Positions 1-7,504 are shown, counted from the stretch's first letter. The stretch is DNA of 9,578 nucleotides from JAIRQX01 sp031556255 (GCA_031556255.1 JAVBTI010000062.1:1-9578), one strand, 5' to 3'. The notes: generated from the sequence alone by a model not told the origin. Program-made: numbers and translations.

Positions 1-35
1 ATGGGACTTCCTTATTAGTTGTCCCGGATCCCGGC

Positions 36-1451
36 TCAAGGCAGGGGTGACGGAGAAAATGAGCTTACCGGCTCAGTCGCCGTTCCCGGCACCGGTTCGT
101 ACCGCCCAGCCATGGATTTGTAAACCATGTTTTCGTATTTAATGAGCTGGTAAGAGTTGTTCAGCATGTCTTTTTTTGAGTTGTTTTCGTTGTTCATGCT
201 GTTCAGCAGGTCGGAAAGCTCGGTTTTGCCGCTTGTGTAGTTGTAATTATAATAGGAGGTGAGCTTCCGGGTAGTGTCGTACTGTTCGCGGCTCTTGCCT
301 AGCATATCTTTACTGAATCTGTAAGCGTAGTAGTAGTACGCCACCTCGTTCAATGCTGTGTTTATGGTCCCTTCGAAGTCGAGCAGCGCGCTTTCATACT
401 GCGCTTCGGATATTTTTATATTATATCTCACGGTGTTCCACGACAGGAACGGCAGGCTTATTCTAAGCCCCCCGGTTAAGAAGGGGAAGTTAAACATCGT
501 CCCCACGCTGTCGGACGAAGAGTTCACAGCGGCGCTTAGGGTTATAGTGGGGTACCATCCTTTATTCTGCTCTTCCACATTCTTGAAAGATTCCTGCAGT
601 CTGAGTTCGCTGGCTTTCAGATCCGGGCGCTCCGCCAGTACGGAAAGCGGCACGTCCAAATCCACCCCCAGCGGCTTTACATCCAGCAGATCGGCGTAAT
701 GAAGCTCAAGTTTGTCCGTGGGACTGATGTTGAGTAGATTCCGCAGCGTTTGTTCGGCGCTTTTGATCTGGTTGTTCAGATCGATTATGCTGTTTTCGGC
801 GGAGATAACCGATTGCCTCGCCTGCAAAAACTCCGATGAATCGGATTTACCGAAGGTGTATTTGGAATTTACGATATCGTAGATCTGCCTGTAGTTTTTA
901 AGCGTGTCCTGCGCGGAGGCTAAGGAGCCGTAAAGATAGGCTAAATTGAAATACGCATCCACCACGCTGTTTACAAGCACCAGCCGTTCCGTTTCCCTGT
1001 CTAATATGGTGGCCTTGTACTCCAGCTCCCGCGCGTCGGCGGCGTCCCTTGTCCTGCCCAGGAGGTCGAGCTCATAGCTTAGGGCCAGCTCGCCGGAGAA
1101 CGACTTTGTGAAATCGTCGCCTATGGTGAGATCTTTGCCGGCCGTGGCACCGAGAGAGCCTGTCAGTGTGGGGTAGAGATCCAGCCCCGCCAGGTTGGCC
1201 TGATAGAGAGCAAGGCTGATATTTATCGCACTTTTGCCGTAATCCATGTTATTGGCGAACGCCATATCCACTAGCCTGTTCAGCTCCCGGTCGTTGTAGC
1301 CTTTCCACCATTCGTTATCCGGGGCGTAATCTTTAGCCGTCTCGTCGGTTGTATAGCCGACGCGGTCGGCAAGGCTCTGATCCGTATATGTAACGCCGGC
1401 GCATCCGGCGGTAATCATTGCCGCTAAGGCGCTGACAATAAGTTTTTTCAT
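36..1451 (-). CDS. Outer-membrane efflux lipoprotein (TolC/NodT family), duct of the MacAB pump
   Basis: This is the outer-membrane channel of a tripartite efflux pump; family members trimerise into a barrel plus a long periplasmic alpha-helical tunnel. From the ATG used here the protein is 471 aa. It starts with a short lipoprotein signal (MKKLIVSALAAMITAGC), so Cys17 is the likely lipidated residue; Ala at +2 suits outer-membrane sorting. The body shows NodT-family marks: a WWK motif near residue 48, SYELDLLGR near residue 126, and LAERPDL near residue 275 opening the second of two repeated OEP halves. Both halves are rich in long amphipathic helices. The C-terminus is a Pro/Ser-rich tail. 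An in-frame GTG at 1458-1460 is also possible, but the Shine-Dalgarno sequence overlaps it and is well spaced (8 nt) from ATG 1451. The gene begins 5 nt after the macB stop, so it is almost certainly co-transcribed and translationally coupled. The family assignment is secure; the pump's substrate cannot be read from it. Confidence 0.93.
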   Translation of the reverse strand: MKKLIVSALAAMITAGCAGVTYTDQSLADRVGYTTDETAKDYAPDNEWWKGYNDRELNRLVDMAFANNMDYGKSAINISLALYQANLAGLDLYPTLTGSLGATAGKDLTIGDDFTKSFSGELALSYELDLLGRTRDAADARELEYKATILDRETERLVLVNSVVDAYFNLAYLYGSLASAQDTLKNYRQIYDIVNSKYTFGKSDSSEFLQARQSVISAENSIIDLNNQIKSAEQTLRNLLNISPTDKLELHYADLLDVKPLGVDLDVPLSVLAERPDLKASELRLQESFKNVEEQNKGWYPTITLSAAVNSSSDSVGTMFNFPFLTGGLRISLPFLSWNTVRYNIKISEAQYESALLDFEGTINTALNEVAYYYYAYRFSKDMLGKSREQYDTTRKLTSYYNYNYTSGKTELSDLLNSMNNENNSKKDMLNNSYQLIKYENMVYKSMAGRYEPVPGTATEPVSSFSPSPLP

Positions 1452-1456
1452 TTTTA

Positions 1457-3397
1457 TCACTCCCTTGCCAGCGCTTCGATTGGGTTCAATTTTGATGCGT
1501 TTCTGGCCGGCATAAATCCGAATACCACCCCGATTATTGTGGAACAGCAGAGCGCCAGCACCATTGCCGCCCCGGAAAACGCCATGGGGAAGTCTTTCAC
1601 AAAAGCATTAAACATCAGCCCAATCGCCCCGGACAGCATTACCCCCGCAAATCCGCCTATGAGACAGATAAGGACGGCTTCGATCAAAAACTGCTCCATG
1701 ATATTGACCTGCTTGGCGCCTATAGCCATGCGTATCCCTATCTCTTTCGTGCGCTCCGTCACGGAGACCAGCATTATATTCATGACTCCTATCCCCCCCA
1801 CAATGAGGGATATTAACGCTATGCTGGATATGAGCAGCGTCATGGTGTTAGTGGTGCTTTCCACCGTCTGTTTGATGCTGTCGCTGTTAGAGGTGAAGAA
1901 GTCCTTCTTACCATGCATAACCGTTAAGAGGCGGGTTATATTCTGCTCTGCCACCTGTGAGTTGATATTGTCGGACACCTTTACGGTGATGGACGAGATA
2001 TATCTTGCTCCCGTGATTTTCGCCATTACAGTAGTGTACGGCGACCACATACTGAGGGAGTCGGAAGACGGTCCGCCCATGCTGGGTCTTTGAGCTACCC
2101 CGATGACTTCAAGCGGCTTTTTGTTAAAAATTACCACCCGCCCGAGGGGGTTCTGTCCGTCGCTAAAGATGTTGTCCCTGGTGTTTTCGTCGATCACCAC
2201 CACGGATGCGATATCTTTCACGTCGTTCGCGTCAAAAAACCGCCCGCTGAGCAGCTTAATCCCTTTTACGTCAAAGTACTGCTCCCCCGCGCCGAAACGC
2301 TGGGCTGTGAGTGATTCGTTCCCGAATACCAGCGTACCCCCGGTGGACACATTCGGTGTGGAGCTGTCCAGGTAGCTTTGCTGCCCGAGCACTTCGGAAT
2401 CACGCACAGTGAGGGTTCTGACCCTGCCGGAGCGCCTGTCTCCGAAACTGGCACCGGGGTATATATCTATAGTGTTGGTTCCGATGGCGCTGATGTTCTC
2501 CATAATCTGCTTCTGGGAACCGTTGCCCAGCGCCACTACGGAGATAACGGAGGCTATCCCTATGATAATCCCCAGCATGGTGAGCAGCGAACGCATCTTG
2601 TGGGTTATTATCGCCTGCACGGACATTTTGAAGGCTTCATGGAACCTGTCCCTCAGGCGCGCCAGGGGGTTTTTCCCCGCGACCGCTTCCGCCGTCTTGT
2701 TTGGATAGATATCGTCCGATCTGCGGTTGTCGGAGGTTATGACACCGTCTTTTATCTCTATGATCCTGCCGGCGAACTCCGCTATGGCTTTGTCATGGGT
2801 GACAACTATAATCGTATGCCCCCGTCTGTGCAGCTCCTGAAGTATATGCATGACATTTTCACCGCTTTTGGAGTCGAGGGCGCCGGTCGGTTCGTCCGCA
2901 AGTATTATCTCGCCGCCGTTCATAAGGGCGCGGGCTATACTTACACGCTGCTGCTGGCCGCCGGACAGTTCGTTGGGTTTGTTGCCGTGTTTGGTATCAA
3001 GCCCGAGGTTGTCCAGAATTTCCTCAGCCTGAGCGAGGCGCGTTTTAGCGTCCACCCCCAGATATACGGCGGGCAGGGCGACGTTTTCGGCAGCGTTCAG
3101 ACTGGCAAGCAGGTTGTATCGCTGGAATATGAATCCGAAAGTTTTGCAGCGCAGATCCGCCAGCTCGTCCACCGTCATTTTTCCCGTCTCCACGCCATTT
3201 ATGTTATAAAAGCCGGAGGTGGGGGTGTCGAGGCAGCCAAGGATATTCATCAGGGTGGATTTTCCGGAGCCGGACTGTCCCATGATGGCGACAAAATCAC
3301 CTTTCGTCACGGTTAAGTCTATATCCCTGAGGACATGGATACGGTTTTCACCGGTGCCGAAATATTTGTTTATTTTGGATATTCGGATAATATCCAT
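1457..3397 (-). CDS. macB: MacB-type ABC transporter, fused ATPase and permease
   Basis: This is the inner-membrane motor of a MacAB-TolC pump. In this family the dimer uses cytoplasmic ATP hydrolysis to drive periplasmic substrates (macrolides, peptides, toxins, lipid-like molecules) into the duct; it does not carry them across the inner membrane. At 646 aa it is close to E. coli MacB (648 aa). The nucleotide-binding domain has Walker A GQSGSGKST (40-48), a Q-loop Gln at 92, signature LSGGQ (144-148), Walker B ending in DEP (168-170) and an H-loop His at 201, so it looks catalytically intact. Membrane helices are predicted at about 271-293, 519-544, 571-597 and 608-632. A large periplasmic domain lies between helices 1 and 2, and TERTKEIGIRMAIGA (547-561) is the usual FtsX-like coupling segment. 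The start ATG overlaps the macA stop in TAATG, with GAGG 5 nt upstream. The stop lies 5 nt before the outer-membrane factor gene. The substrate is not determined. Confidence 0.96.
   Translation of the reverse strand: MDIIRISKINKYFGTGENRIHVLRDIDLTVTKGDFVAIMGQSGSGKSTLMNILGCLDTPTSGFYNINGVETGKMTVDELADLRCKTFGFIFQRYNLLASLNAAENVALPAVYLGVDAKTRLAQAEEILDNLGLDTKHGNKPNELSGGQQQRVSIARALMNGGEIILADEPTGALDSKSGENVMHILQELHRRGHTIIVVTHDKAIAEFAGRIIEIKDGVITSDNRRSDDIYPNKTAEAVAGKNPLARLRDRFHEAFKMSVQAIITHKMRSLLTMLGIIIGIASVISVVALGNGSQKQIMENISAIGTNTIDIYPGASFGDRRSGRVRTLTVRDSEVLGQQSYLDSSTPNVSTGGTLVFGNESLTAQRFGAGEQYFDVKGIKLLSGRFFDANDVKDIASVVVIDENTRDNIFSDGQNPLGRVVIFNKKPLEVIGVAQRPSMGGPSSDSLSMWSPYTTVMAKITGARYISSITVKVSDNINSQVAEQNITRLLTVMHGKKDFFTSNSDSIKQTVESTTNTMTLLISSIALISLIVGGIGVMNIMLVSVTERTKEIGIRMAIGAKQVNIMEQFLIEAVLICLIGGFAGVMLSGAIGLMFNAFVKDFPMAFSGAAMVLALCCSTIIGVVFGFMPARNASKLNPIEALARE
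1460..1465 (-). promoter_or_regulatory. Ribosome binding site of the outer-membrane factor gene
   Basis: On the minus strand AGGGAG lies 8 nt upstream of ATG 1451 and inside the last codons of macB. It overlaps the alternative GTG at 1458-1460, so it favours the ATG start. Its place inside macB suggests translational coupling. Confidence 0.6.
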
Positions 3398-4572
3398 TAC
3401 ATCCTCGGCATTCTTATGTTGCCGGCGCTTCTTGAAATTTCTCCCGCCGTCATCTGACCGGAAACGACCTTTTCGCCCGCTTTGAGGCCGCTTTTTACTT
3501 CCGTGTTAAGGTTGTCGGAAAGGCCGGTTACTATCCCGCGCTCTTCCGCGATGTTACCGTTTAGCACCTGCACGTATTTTTTACCCCCCCGGTCGGTTAT
3601 AGTGATTGAAGGAATGGTCAGCACGTTTTCCGCGCTGCTGATGGTGATTGAACTCTGGGTGGTCATGCCGATGCGGAGGTTGCCGTCGGTGTTGACGGCA
3701 GGTATGCGGCCGTAGTAGTAGATCGCAGTGCTCTGGTCGATCACGCCGGTATATGTGCCGTCGCTGAGGGTGGTCAAGCCGGGGTCCAGCGATTTCAGTT
3801 CACCGCTGTATACTCTGCCGGGTTCGGAAAGGACTGTATATGTGACTTTCATGCCGGGCTTTACTTTCGTGATGTCCCCTTCGGATACCTGGATCAGTAT
3901 TTCCATCATACTCAGGTCGGCGAGCTGCACAATGGTAGGCGTTGTCTGGTTGGCATTGACAGTCTGCCCCTCTTTGGTGGGGATGGAAACCACCGTTCCG
4001 TCAAACGGCGCTACGATCTTTGTGTAGCCCAGGTTGGTTTCGGAAGTGTTGACTGATATCTGCGCCTGCTTGACCTGTGACATAAGGTTTGCCACCGTGG
4101 ATTTTGCGGAGGCGTAAGTGTTTTCCATATTTTCCAGATTTACCTGGGATGTGGCGTCGTTTCCGGCGAGCCTTTTCTCCCGCTCGTACTGGATCTGGGC
4201 TATATTCAGCGCCACCTGCGCGGACGCGAGCTGTGCTATGTAGCTTTGAAGCTGGGATTTATTTATATCGAGTTCGTTTTGCTGGGTTGTGGAGTCGATC
4301 TGGGCGATCATATCCCCCTTTTTCACTGCCTGTCCGAGTTCGACGTAGAGCTTCTCTATCTGGCCCGAAACCTGTGCGCCCACGCTGACGAGGTTCTGCG
4401 CCCCCACTTCGCCGGTGGCGTTCACAACCTTCCTTATGGTGCCGGTTTTCACATCCTCTGTTATATAGCTGACAGGATTGTTGTCTCTCGTGACAAATCT
4501 GAACACGGTGAACGCGGCCGCCGCCAGGATGAGAACCAGAATTGCTCTTTTGACAGTGAATATTTTTTTCAT
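3397..4572 (-). CDS. macA: MacA-type periplasmic adaptor (membrane fusion protein)
   Basis: This is the periplasmic adaptor that joins MacB to the outer-membrane channel; MacA proteins form a hexameric funnel and stimulate MacB ATPase activity. The protein is 391 aa (E. coli MacA is 371). It has a single N-terminal membrane anchor at about 9-26 and no lipobox. The split biotinyl-lipoyl domain lies at about 60-95 and 180-215 (APFDGTVVSIPT at 188-199). A coiled-coil hairpin rich in Gln, Ala and Asn fills about 96-180. A beta-barrel domain follows (220-310), including NLRIGMTTQ near 298-306, and then a membrane-proximal domain (315-375). The start ATG has AAGGG with a 7-nt spacer. The gene is first in the operon; its stop overlaps the macB start by one base. 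A sigma-54-like promoter sits just upstream. This closely resembles other MacA proteins encoded next to macB. Confidence 0.95.
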   Translation of the reverse strand: MKKIFTVKRAILVLILAAAAFTVFRFVTRDNNPVSYITEDVKTGTIRKVVNATGEVGAQNLVSVGAQVSGQIEKLYVELGQAVKKGDMIAQIDSTTQQNELDINKSQLQSYIAQLASAQVALNIAQIQYEREKRLAGNDATSQVNLENMENTYASAKSTVANLMSQVKQAQISVNTSETNLGYTKIVAPFDGTVVSIPTKEGQTVNANQTTPTIVQLADLSMMEILIQVSEGDITKVKPGMKVTYTVLSEPGRVYSGELKSLDPGLTTLSDGTYTGVIDQSTAIYYYGRIPAVNTDGNLRIGMTTQSSITISSAENVLTIPSITITDRGGKKYVQVLNGNIAEERGIVTGLSDNLNTEVKSGLKAGEKVVSGQMTAGEISRSAGNIRMPRM

Positions 4573-4603
4573 ACCTCAACCCTTAAGTGATAAGATGGAT
4601 GTA

Positions 4604-4619
4604 AGCCAGAATCGTGCCA
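4604..4619 (-). promoter_or_regulatory. Candidate sigma-54 (-24/-12) promoter for macAB and the outer-membrane factor
   Basis: Read on the minus strand, the site is TGGCACG-ATTC-TGGCT. The sigma-54 consensus is TGGCACG-N4-TTGCW, so 11 of 12 fixed positions match. The invariant GG (4617-4618) and GC (4605-4606) have the exact required spacing; the one mismatch is T to G in the -12 element. The predicted start is near 4593, giving a leader of about 20 nt that holds the macA Shine-Dalgarno site. No comparable sigma-70 promoter was seen between macA and the upstream ATPase gene. The match and location are seen directly; use by sigma-54 is inferred. Confidence 0.65.
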
Positions 4620-4681
4620 TAAAAAATCATTGAAATTACAACGCTTTGCCGTTTTGCGTTTATGCATGGCCGCTTCGCAAT

Positions 4682-4696
4682 GTGCAAAAAATGCAC
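4682..4696. promoter_or_regulatory. Inverted repeat upstream of macA, candidate activator-binding site
   Basis: GTGCA-AAAAA-TGCAC is a perfect 5-bp inverted repeat with a 5-bp A-tract spacer. It lies about 63-77 bp upstream of the -24 element, roughly -90 to -103 from the predicted start, where bacterial enhancer-binding proteins of sigma-54 promoters often bind. A second, weaker repeat, AACGC-N11-GCGTT, is at 4640-4660. The placement is suggestive, but the protein that binds is unknown. A terminator for the ATPase gene is less likely, because the T-run is inside the loop. Confidence 0.35.
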
Positions 4697-4752
4697 GGCG
4701 GTATTATTAACATAATAAGGACAACCAGGGAGGCATGGAGTTCGGTCGAAAT

Positions 4753-6735
4753 TCATTTTTTTATTTTCAGAGTCGCCGCGTTGATCGCGGTTATGACGGT
4801 GCTCAGGCTCATCAACACCGCTCCCGCCGCCGGGTTCAGGAGTATCCCCCATTTGTAAAGCGCCCCCGCGGCCAGGGGGAGGGTTATCACGTTATACCCC
4901 AGCGCCCAGGCCAGATTCTGGATCATCTTCGAATATGTTTTCCTGCTGAAAGAGATCAGTGCGGGCACATCTTTCGGGTTGCTGTTGACGAGTATCAGCC
5001 CCGCGTTTTCCGCCGCGATATCGCTGCCGCTTCCCACGGCTATCCCCACGTCTGCCTGTGCCAGCGCGGGAGCGTCGTTCACCCCGTCGCCGGTCATCGC
5101 CACAAACTCTCCTCCTTTCTGAAGCTTTTCAATTTCGCCGAGCTTCATATGCGGCAGCACTTCGGCTATATAAGTGTCCGCGCCGGTTTCTTTGCAGACG
5201 CCGGCAGCCACAAGCCTGTCGTCGCCGGTTAAAAGCACGGTTTTAATGTTCATTTCACGTAATGCGGCCACGGCATCGGCGGATTCGGGGCGCACAGTGT
5301 CCGACAGGGTAATGTATCCCGCTTTTTCGCCGTCTATTATGACAAATACGGTGGTTTCCCCCGGCGCGCCTTTTTCCCCGGTTTCTGCGGCGCTGACCAC
5401 GCTTACCTTTTTCCCTTCCACCACGCCATCTATTCCTTTTCCGGGAACAGCATTAAATTCAGACGCAGCAGAAAGCGGTATTGCACGGTTTTTTGCCAGT
5501 TCGGTTATTCCGGAGGCGATTGGGTGTTCCGAGTTTGTTTCCAGTGCATAAGCCATCCGCAGAATATCGTCTTCGCTCCATCCGCCGGCCAGCGGCACAA
5601 TCCTCCGCACGCCGAATCTTCCGGTGGTCAGTGTGCCTGTTTTATCAAAAACCACGGTGGTTACCTTACGTGCGCTTTCAAACATGGCGCGGTCTTTGAC
5701 CAGTATGCCGTTTCTCGCGGCGGCCGTGGTGGATTTAGCCACCACCAGCGGGATAGCGAGTCCTAACGCGTGAGGGCAGCATATGACCACAACCGTGACC
5801 ATCCTCTCTATGGCAAATGCCACCGAGCTGCCGCTGAAAATCCATGCGAACACGGTTATAATCCCGGCAGTTACGGCAATGACGGTGAGCCGTCTGGCAG
5901 CCTTGTCCGCGAGCAGCTCAGTATGCGATTTACTGCCCTGCGCCTCCGCCACGAGTTTTACAACCTGCCGCAGGTAGGATGCGTCCGAATCATGCGTTAC
6001 CCGCGCCCTGAGCGCCCCGGCGCCGTTAACGGCGCCCGCGAAGAGGGTGTCGCCCGGTTTTTTCGGCACGGGTACGGATTCACCGGTCAGCATGGATTCG
6101 TCGATATGGCTTGCCCCGCTTATAACGGCGCCGTCCGCGGGGATCTTTTCCCCCGGCTTAATGAGGATGAGGTCGCCGGTTTTAAGGCTGTCCGACGCGA
6201 CATCGTGCGCCATATCGCCGTGCAGGAGATGCGCCTCAGAGGGGATCAGCTTCACAAGGCTTTGAAGATTGCCGGAAGCGCCCGCGACGGCCTTCATCTC
6301 GATCCAGTGTCCGAGAAGCATAATGAGGATCAGTGTCGCGAGCTCCCAGAAAAAGTCCTCCCCCTGGAACCCGAAGACTGTGGCGCTTGAATAAATGTAT
6401 GAAACCGTCGTGGCGAACCCGATAAGGGTCATCATTCCGTATTCGCGGCTTTTCTTTTCCGCATACCACCCTTTGAGGAAGGGCAATCCGCCGTAGAAAA
6501 AGATTACGGACGACAGGATGAATAAAACATACTGCGCCCCGGGAAAATACCAATCCACCCCCAGCCAGTGCTGTATCATGGGAGATAATACCAGCACCGG
6601 CAGGGTCAGCACCAGGGTGACACAAAAACGCCGCCTGTAATCGGCAATCATCATGACGTGATGGTCGCGCCCTCCGTGGTTTGGTTTAAGGGGAACGTTT
6701 TGGTGAGGCTCCGGGTGCATGCGGCCGTACTCCAT
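4753..6735 (-). CDS. copB: Copper-translocating P-type ATPase, P1B-3 (CopB) type
   Basis: This is an inner-membrane ATPase that exports copper (Cu2+, and Cu+ or Ag+ in some members) from the cytoplasm. It is 660 aa with intact catalytic motifs: actuator TGES (217-220), phosphorylation motif DKTGT (Asp364), SEHP (402-405) and TGDGVNDAP (548-556). The ion-site motif in helix 6 is Cys-Pro-His (320-322), diagnostic of P1B-3 rather than CPC CopA types. Helices 7 and 8 match the P1B-3 signatures N-X5-GYN-X4-P (607-620) and P-X6-MS-X-ST-X5-N (635-652). There is no CXXC heavy-metal domain; instead a short His/Met-rich N-terminus (MHPEPH, HGGRDHH, residues 6-26) precedes helix 1 and probably binds metal. 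Cys319 directly precedes the CPH cysteine. AGGAGG sits 5 nt before the ATG. The gene is divergent from a peroxiredoxin gene and upstream of macA, but a 180-bp gap with its own promoter makes co-transcription with macAB uncertain. No convincing -35 was seen for its own promoter. Confidence 0.95.
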   Translation of the reverse strand: MEYGRMHPEPHQNVPLKPNHGGRDHHVMMIADYRRRFCVTLVLTLPVLVLSPMIQHWLGVDWYFPGAQYVLFILSSVIFFYGGLPFLKGWYAEKKSREYGMMTLIGFATTVSYIYSSATVFGFQGEDFFWELATLILIMLLGHWIEMKAVAGASGNLQSLVKLIPSEAHLLHGDMAHDVASDSLKTGDLILIKPGEKIPADGAVISGASHIDESMLTGESVPVPKKPGDTLFAGAVNGAGALRARVTHDSDASYLRQVVKLVAEAQGSKSHTELLADKAARRLTVIAVTAGIITVFAWIFSGSSVAFAIERMVTVVVICCPHALGLAIPLVVAKSTTAAARNGILVKDRAMFESARKVTTVVFDKTGTLTTGRFGVRRIVPLAGGWSEDDILRMAYALETNSEHPIASGITELAKNRAIPLSAASEFNAVPGKGIDGVVEGKKVSVVSAAETGEKGAPGETTVFVIIDGEKAGYITLSDTVRPESADAVAALREMNIKTVLLTGDDRLVAAGVCKETGADTYIAEVLPHMKLGEIEKLQKGGEFVAMTGDGVNDAPALAQADVGIAVGSGSDIAAENAGLILVNSNPKDVPALISFSRKTYSKMIQNLAWALGYNVITLPLAAGALYKWGILLNPAAGAVLMSLSTVITAINAATLKIKK

Positions 6736-6749
6736 ACCATCCTCCTGAA

Positions 6750-6763
6750 CCTATTAATATAGG
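6750..6763. promoter_or_regulatory. Small inverted repeat in the copB leader
   Basis: CCTAT-TAAT-ATAGG is a perfect 5-bp inverted repeat immediately upstream of the copB Shine-Dalgarno site. It could be an operator or leader element, but repeats this short arise by chance in AT-rich DNA. It does not resemble the CueR operator that I know. Confidence 0.2.
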
Positions 6764-6805
6764 CCTGCCGGGGGATTATTAAATACCCGTATGTCTATAT
6801 AATAA

Positions 6806-6818
6806 GATAAAAATTATC
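6806..6818. promoter_or_regulatory. Inverted repeat GATAA-N3-TTATC, candidate operator between copB and the peroxiredoxin gene
   Basis: A perfect inverted repeat with an AAA centre lies 10 bp upstream of the peroxiredoxin -35 element, inside the region that must also hold the copB promoter. GATAA/TTATC half sites recall Fur/PerR-family boxes, and PerR-type regulators commonly control peroxiredoxin genes. The match is partial and the region is AT-rich, so the regulator is a guess. Confidence 0.35.
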
Positions 6819-6828
6819 CGATTAAATA

Positions 6829-6857
6829 TTGACACATTGCCGGATCGTGGTTATTAT
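6829..6857 (+). promoter_or_regulatory. Sigma-70 promoter of the peroxiredoxin gene
   Basis: A perfect -35 TTGACA (6829-6834), a 17-bp spacer and a -10 TATTAT (6852-6857, five of six matches to TATAAT) predict transcription from about 6864. The leader is about 30 nt and contains GGAGG (6883-6887), 6 nt before the ATG. This is the strongest housekeeping promoter in the window and predicts high basal expression. Confidence 0.8.
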
Positions 6858-6893
6858 TATCTGGGTAGCGTATAAACATTTTGGAGGAAAAAT

Positions 6894-7475
6894 ATGAGTT
6901 TGGTTCGCAAAGAAGCACCTTTATTCGAAGAATCGGCAGTTTTTGACAACGATTTTATTCAAGTAGATCTGAAAAAATACCGCGGCAAATGGGTTGTGCT
7001 TTTTTTCTACCCCATGGATTTCACCTTCGTATGCCCGACGGAGATTACGGCAATGTCGGATGCTTACGAGGATTTCAAGAAGCGTGATACCGAGGTGCTG
7101 GGCGCATCCGTGGACAGCCAGTACTCGCACTTTGCATGGATTTCGACGCCGAGAGATCAGGGCGGGCTGGGCAAGTTAAAATACCCGCTGATTGCCGATT
7201 TCACAAAAAAAATATCCGAAAGCTACGGCGTGCTGCTTCCCGAGGGGATGGCGCTGCGCGCGACCTTTATAATCGATCCGGACGGTGTTATCCAGTTTGA
7301 GCTTGTGCACGATTTAAGCGTCGGCAGGAATGTGAAGGAGATCCTCCGCAATATCGACGCGCTGCAGTTCGCCCGCAAGAACGGTGAGGTCTGCCCCGCA
7401 GGCTGGACGCCCGGCGAAGACACCATTACCCCGGATATCGACAAGAGCAAAGAGTATTTTCATAAACATAAGTAA
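6894..7475 (+). CDS. Typical 2-Cys peroxiredoxin (AhpC/Prx1 type)
   Basis: This is a cytoplasmic thiol peroxidase that reduces hydrogen peroxide, alkyl hydroperoxides and often peroxynitrite; its disulphide is re-reduced by thioredoxin or an AhpF-type reductase, neither of which is in this window. The protein is 193 aa, the usual length. The catalytic motif PMDFTFVC (40-47) gives peroxidatic Cys47, with Pro40 and Thr44 of the PxxxTxxC signature; Arg123 is the conserved active-site arginine. GEVCPAGW places the resolving cysteine at 167, so it is a two-cysteine enzyme acting between subunits. It has both GGLG (90-93) and a C-terminal YF motif (188-189), marks of Prx forms that over-oxidise at high peroxide. 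The start is fixed by GGAGG at a 6-nt spacing. It is a single-gene unit with its own promoter and downstream hairpins, divergent from the copper ATPase gene. Copper raises peroxide stress, so the pairing is sensible but not proof of co-regulation. Confidence 0.96.
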   Translation: MSLVRKEAPLFEESAVFDNDFIQVDLKKYRGKWVVLFFYPMDFTFVCPTEITAMSDAYEDFKKRDTEVLGASVDSQYSHFAWISTPRDQGGLGKLKYPLIADFTKKISESYGVLLPEGMALRATFIIDPDGVIQFELVHDLSVGRNVKEILRNIDALQFARKNGEVCPAGWTPGEDTITPDIDKSKEYFHKHK

Positions 7476-7484
7476 TCTATAAAC

Positions 7485-7504
7485 GGGGCGCTGCAAGGCG
7501 CCCC
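7485..7504. terminator. GC-rich hairpin after the peroxiredoxin gene
   Basis: GGGGCGC-N6-GCGCCCC forms a perfect 7-bp all-GC stem with a 6-nt loop, 9 nt after the peroxiredoxin stop. It has no T-run on the plus strand; on the minus strand it is followed by GTTTAT. It may add to termination or stabilise mRNA ends. Confidence 0.45.

Noticed and set aside
1..35. GGGAC-N13-GTCCC repeat and a CCGG/CCGG repeat after the outer-membrane factor stop, as an operon terminator
   Set aside because: The stems are only 4-5 bp, no T-run follows on the minus strand, and the window ends there, so a terminator cannot be supported.
2378..3316. Open frame of 312 codons on the plus strand, opposite macB
   Set aside because: It lies antisense to the conserved MacB ATPase domain, whose motifs are all intact on the minus strand. 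Its translation resembles no family I know and has no ribosome binding site; it is a codon-bias shadow.
4640..4660. AACGC-N11-GCGTT as a terminator for copB
   Set aside because: It has a 5-bp stem, an 11-nt loop and no T-run on the minus strand. It could equally be a regulator site, so it is only mentioned beside the main repeat.
5770..6390. Open frame of 206 codons on the plus strand, opposite copB
   Set aside because: It is antisense to the P-type ATPase core, rich in Arg and His as expected of a shadow frame, with no recognisable domain.
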